Below the pieces are notes generated by a model. It was given only the letters and a program-made list of their open reading frames with translations. It was not told where the DNA came from and did not search any database. This document shows, in pieces, positions 60,090-64,000 of a stretch of 64,000 nucleotides of DNA. The stretch's first letter is position 1, and every line of letters begins with the position of its first letter. Source of the DNA: Sphaerolaimus hirsutus. Its lineage: Eukaryota; Nematoda; Chromadorea; Monhysterida; Sphaerolaimidae. The stretch is from contig OZ038452.1 in the NCBI GenBank assembly GCA_964036195.1, positions 4,644,704-4,708,703 on the forward strand. The letters run 5' to 3'. Both the position numbers and the translations under genes were made by a program.

Positions 60090-63000
60090 ATGACTTCTGC
60101 CGCTAAGAGAGGTACGTTTCTGGGGCCAGTTCCGCAGGTGGAAAAGTTAAGAGTTAAAACTTAAGAGTTGAGTAAAATAACAAATGACAAGTTATGAGTA
60201 GAGTTAATAGTTAAGAGTTGAGTAAACCAACAAATCATTTTACTCAACTCTTAACTTTTCCACTTGCGGAACCGGCACCTGGTTTGCATTTTGGTTTTTC
60301 GTTGATCTTGAATTGTATCGATCCGCCGTAATAATGATCCTAGGTAGATAGTGTAGTCTGCACTAGTTCACAGTAATTTCGGAAACTAAAATGAATAGTT
60401 TTTAGAGCATCTGAGTTGACCGGGATGCACCGGCTAGCAACGGTAGTTGATGAGCTGACATCAGAGTCATTCAGGTTAACGGAAAGCAAACTTATCAGTT
60501 TCCGAAATTTCAGCCGTAAACTATTATGCACAGCCACAAGGACGTGGTCGGGGGGGCGGCCGCCCCCCCCCTTCCCGTGTCCGACCAAAAAATGTGCCAG
60601 AAATGGCACTTTCAGACGACGATTTTGTCGACAGTTTGAAAAAAAATTTGCGCGCAGGCGCGCATTTTCCCTTCACAACATATATTTTCGGCTGACCGGT
60701 CTCTGCGGCCTCAAAGCCAGTGAAAATGGACTCAATTCCTGTCCATGCCACTCTATATGCCTGTAAAATACAGACATATACTGGAGTTTTGGCACCAATG
60801 CCAACGCCACTGGCGCCATGGCGTGGCGCCGACGAACGGCGCCAACGCCATGGTTCGTTCCCGGCCCCGGTTCGCCGGGCTCCGTATACAATCCGCCCCC
60901 CCCTCACAAATCCTGGCTACGTCCCTGCAGAGCCACAACGTAAATAAAATTTGAGAATAGCAAAATTGGTTTATCGCGTTTGGACAACAATTTTGCGTGA
61001 TGGTACCACGCATTATGTCAACTGATTCTCACGTCAATTCAAATTGTAGTTGACGGATCGCTGTACAATTTTCGCGTCAAGTGCATACGCGGCAATTTGT
61101 AAAAATGCTCTCAATTTTGCATTCGAAAATGGTTTGGCGACCAATCAACTAAAATCTGAATCTACACCGGTCGGCCCAGTTGACACCTGTCATTGTGAAC
61201 TTGTGTATGTAGGGCAAATTGGCTCCACATAACTCATTCCCCATCACCCCCCCCCCCGCAGCCGTGTACATAGTGTCAGCCAAGCGCACGCCGTTCGGCT
61301 CCCTGGGCGGCAAGCTGGCGGGCATGTCCGCCACCGACCTGACAGTCCACGCCGCCAACGCGGCCGTGCGCGCCGCGTCCATCGAGCCCGGCCACGTGGA
61401 CTCGATGGTCGCCGGCACGGTGATCCAGTCGTCCCGCTGCGCACCTTACCTGGCCAGGCACGCGGCGCTGCGTGCCAAGTTGCCCCTGGGCACCCCCTGT
61501 TTGCTAGTTGGAAGGAGATGCGCATCGGGCTTCCAGGCGGTTGTGACCGCGGCGCAGGTTTGGGGTTTGGCTATTTGTTGAGATTGGTTGTGCTTTTTCA
61601 GCCTGTGGAAGTCTGGAAAGGTAGAAAAATCGCTGAAAATAAGCATATAACACCTAGTATTGAAAATGTGCAGTTGGTATTTTGAAGGTGAAATGGCAAA
61701 AAGGTACGAAATATTCGCGCTTTTGAGCAAACATTGGGGTAAAATTTCTTTAAAAAATCGCTCGTCGAAAATCGCTAATTAAGTAATCGGATAGCTGGTA
61801 GTTGTGGGGGGGGGGGGGTAACGCCACATACATACTTTACCCATGCTTAACCCCCCACATCATTTCGCCAAAATCCAGGAAATCCAACTGCACGAGGCTG
61901 AAGTGGTGCTGGCTGCGGGCGTGGAGAGCATGTCACAGACTCCCTTCGCCGTGAGAAACATCCGCTTTGGCACCAGGTGCCACTCCCGCACCTTGGAAAA
62001 TGCACTGTGAAATGTCGAGTGACATGTCAGAGTGTCTGAAGTCATGGAAAATGGAAAATGTCATGCAAGGTGTTAAAAGTCATGTAAAATGTCCCGTAAA
62101 ATAGCAAGCAATATTTGCCATGTTGCAGGGCATTTGACATGACTTTATACACCTTGCATGGCATTTGACATTGCATTTTACATGACTTTGCACACTTTAC
62201 TTGACATTTGACATTTTACATGGCATTCTACAGGGTGTGAGACTGCCCCAGATTGGGTATGAAATACGAACTGGAAGACACTTTGTGGGATGGCCTCACC
62301 GATCATTATATCAAAACTCCGATGGGCGTCACTGCGGAGACTTTGGCGGAGAAGTACAAGGTGACTAGAGAGGAGGCCGACGAATTGGCGCTGCGCAGTC
62401 AGACTAGATACAGATTGGGTTGGTTTGACTGGCGGGTGTCTAAATATTCGATCTTTTAGGGTGGTCGATTTAAAATATCTGGATTTTTTATTCGATGAAT
62501 TTTCAAAAAAAACCGGGGTTTTGCTAGAAATCGCTCAAAAAATCGATCGCCAGTTATAAGCGAGAGAGTTCAGTTGAACGTATGGACTATCCATGTGCCA
62601 GTTCCGCAAATTGAGAAGCGAGAAGTAAAATGGCAAATGCAAAGTAAATTGGCAAAAACGAAGTAGAATGGCAAGTGAATTGGCTAAAGCGATGTAAAAA
62701 ATAAAAAGTAATTTCTCTTCGCTTTTGCCATTTTACTTCTCACTTATCAATTTGCGGAACTGTCGCATATCGAACATTTTCAAACAATCATGAGTATCCA
62801 AACAAAATATAGTGTAGGTTTTGGATAATGGATTACGGGCACTTGTAAATATTGTAAAATTTTGTAAGAAAGATGGAAATCTGTCGTATTGAAAGAATTC
62901 ATACGGTTGTAACCCTAACCTGGGCTGAATGATGACTAGTTGGCTTTATGGCCCTTACGAATTTAGGACAATTAAAACGTTGTATTGTAGCGCAGTTAAA

Positions 63001-63962
63001 TATCAAGTGAGTTGCTCACCTAAATAGTCATGGAACAATAAGGTAAAAACGGACATTTCATCGTTTACTTTAATAAATAAGTCTGTCGTCTGCGTTTACA
63101 TAAAAAAAAACATCAAAAAGCCCCCCCCCCCCCACCCCTCACAAAACCCCATACGCACCCCAATTTCAGCGAAGAACGAGGGCCGTTTCGAGCAGGAAAT
63201 GGCCCCGGTGGAAGTGAAATCGCGCAAGGGGGCGGAGCTGATGGACTACGACGAGCACCCGCGCGACACCACCGCCGAACAGTTGGCCAAGCTCAAGCCC
63301 GTCTTCAAGAAGGACGGCGTGGTCACCGCCGGCAATGCCTCTGGTGCGTGGGGAGGGGGGGTGGGGGGCAGTACCTGGTAAATGGCAATGTCATGCAAAG
63401 TGTCAAAAGTCACGTAAGATGTCCTGGATATAGTTAAATGACATGCAAAGTGTCAAAAGTCACGTAAAATGTCTTGGACATTGTTAAATGACATGCTAAG
63501 TGTCAAAAGTCACGTAAAATATCCTGGACGATGTTAAATGTCATGCAAAGTGACTAAAGTCGTGTAAAATGTGCTGTAAAGTGGCAAACGAGCAGCAAAA
63601 AGAAGTAAATTTGTTATTTTACACGGCATTTTACGTGACTTTTGACACTTTGCGGGACATTAGACATTTTCCAGGGAGTGGCAGCGCCAGCGGTGCATTT
63701 ACTTCTCTCAACCACCCAACTTCCCACCCAATCTCATTCTACACACCATTCTACCCCCTCAGGCATCAACGACGGGGCGGCCGCTCTGCTGCTGGCGAGC
63801 GAGGAGGCGTGCAAGCGCTACCATCTGGAGCCGCTGGCGCGCGTGGTCGCCTGGCGCGCCATCGGCTGCGACCCGCACATCATGGGCATCGGGCCCGCCG
63901 AGCCCATCAGACACGTGCTCAAGAGTGTGGATATGACTTTGGACCAGATGGATTTGATTGAG
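60090..63962 (+). CDS. ACAA2: ACAA2-like mitochondrial 3-ketoacyl-CoA thiolase, 5' part (6 exons, continues beyond window)
   Basis: Exons: 60090-60111, 61262-61557, 61879-61976, 62252-62418, 63170-63343 and 63763-63962 (phase 0, donor GTGGGG follows), giving 957 nt and 319 residues. The remaining roughly 75-80 residues should include the NEAFA and CIGGGQG catalytic motifs and lie off the window. Matches: [20 protein letters not shown], the nucleophile C94 in RRCASGFQ (NRLCGSGFQ in human), [57 protein letters not shown] and [11 protein letters not shown]. The enzyme cleaves 3-ketoacyl-CoA to acetyl-CoA in the last step of beta-oxidation. As in human ACAA2 the N-terminus is short (MTSAAKR). RRCA instead of RLCG beside the nucleophile is a small departure. 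Intron 3 is a transposon. Confidence 0.94.
60123..60278 (-). repeat. Family B MITE in ACAA2 intron 1, opposite orientation
   Basis: GGGGCCAGTTCCGCAGGTGG and CCACTTGCGGAACCGGCAC are inverted, flanked by CTG on both sides (CAG on the minus strand). The arms are TTAAGAGTTGAGTAAAA units. It begins 11 nt after the exon 1 donor. Read on the gene strand it cannot provide its own splice sites. Confidence 0.82.
60537..60927. mobile_element. hAT-like MITE, CAGGGACGTA family, copy 3
   Basis: CAAGGACGTGGTCGGGG and ATCCTGGCTACGTCCCTG are flanked by CACAGCCA and CAGAGCCA, an 8-bp duplication with one mismatch. It contains GCGCGCAGGCGCGCATTTTC and GGCGCC palindromes, as at 20791-21227. It lies in ACAA2 intron 1. 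Confidence 0.85.
61600..61825. repeat. GATA-type repeat fragment in ACAA2 intron 2
   Basis: GAAAGGTAGAAAAATCGCTG, AAAATAAGCATATAACACCT and ATTGGGGTAAAATTTC recur in order with the copies at 57520-57720 and 610-780. It ends in a G-run. Confidence 0.6.
61977..62251 (+). mobile_element. Family A MITE forming the whole of ACAA2 intron 3 (introner)
   Basis: Exon 3 ends GGCACCAG, and the intron opens GTGCCACTCCCGCACCTTGG. It closes TGTGAGACTGCCCCAG, directly before exon 4 (ATTGGGTATG). The 275-nt element fills the intron. CCAG occurs at both borders. Splicing joins AG|A for Arg and restores [11 protein letters not shown], as in other thiolases. Arms of TGTCAAATGCC, AAAGTCATGTAAAATGTC and AATATTTGCC units are complementary. 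Confidence 0.93.
62595..62765 (+). repeat. Family B MITE in ACAA2 intron 4, with CAT on both sides
   Basis: GTGCCAGTTCCGCAAATTGA and TCAATTTGCGGAACTGTCG are inverted, with exact CAT on each side. This shows that the 3-bp duplication is real and not limited to CAG. The arms have AAATGGCAAATGCAAAG units, as in ZUP1 intron 5. Confidence 0.85.
63365..63680 (+). repeat. Family A MITE with tandemly expanded left arm in ACAA2 intron 5
   Basis: GGCAGTACCTGGTAAATGGC starts the left side and TTTTCCAGGGAGTGGC ends the right. A unit of about 60 bp (ATGCAAAGTGTCAAAAGTCA then CGTAAAATGTCCTGGA) is repeated about four times, which is unusual for the family. It is internal to the intron. Confidence 0.75.
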
Positions 63963-64000
63963 GTGGGGTCATAGCTGAAATCGGGGGTAGCATTTTAGGG

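Noticed and set aside
63370-63580. Regularly spaced repeats resembling a CRISPR array
   Set aside because: The unit is one arm of a family A MITE duplicated in tandem, with no unique spacers, in an animal intron.

Overview
The window is animal nuclear DNA. Six protein-coding genes are split into short, GC-rich exons by AT-rich introns that are packed with non-autonomous DNA transposons. The gene set (a Rho GTPase, a claudin-like TMEM47/VAB-9 protein, rabenosyn-5, ZUP1, ETNPPL and ACAA2) is metazoan. Sequence details such as the 192-residue Rho1 and the TMEM47 form suggest an invertebrate, probably an arthropod, but I cannot name the species. I recognised no operons, tRNAs, rRNAs, CRISPR arrays or transposase genes.

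Layout, left to right. 1-2364 is transposon debris. 2365-9992 (minus strand) is ZUP1, a zinc-finger K63-ubiquitin peptidase, with 13 exons and a joined frame of 464 codons plus stop. 9993-14645 is intergenic repeats. 14646-24754 (minus strand) is a TMEM47/VAB-9 homolog with 4 exons and 212 residues, including an 8.4 kb intron full of foldback elements. 24755-26701 is a divergent spacer. 26702-39404 (plus strand) is Rho1/RhoA with 4 exons and 192 residues; its first intron of 10.6 kb holds nested transposons. 45343-50857 (plus) is ETNPPL with 10 exons. 52861-58801 (plus) is rabenosyn-5 with 9 exons. 60090-63962 (plus) is the 5' two thirds of ACAA2 and runs off the window. Apart from the uncertain sites noted in the entries, every exon join was checked for GT-AG ends and reading-frame phase, and each complete gene sums to a multiple of three.

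The genes share no pathway: ubiquitin removal, cell junctions, actin signalling, phospholipid catabolism, endosome recycling and fatty-acid oxidation. The unusual biology lies in the introns. Two MITE families beginning GTGCCA and ending GCCC make up four introns from splice site to splice site (three in ZUP1, one in ACAA2). They behave as introners: the element brings the 5' splice site, and a duplicated 3-bp target, usually CAG, provides the 3' splice site. One of them landed on CTG, which leaves an apparent GT-TG intron. Separately, a hAT-like element duplicated the 3' splice site of ZUP1 exon 4 in its 8-bp target duplication. More than a dozen hAT-like MITEs have exact or near-exact 8-bp target duplications, and many carry hairpin arms made of family-specific simple repeats such as GGGATC, ATATCG, GGAAAAC or AAAAACG.
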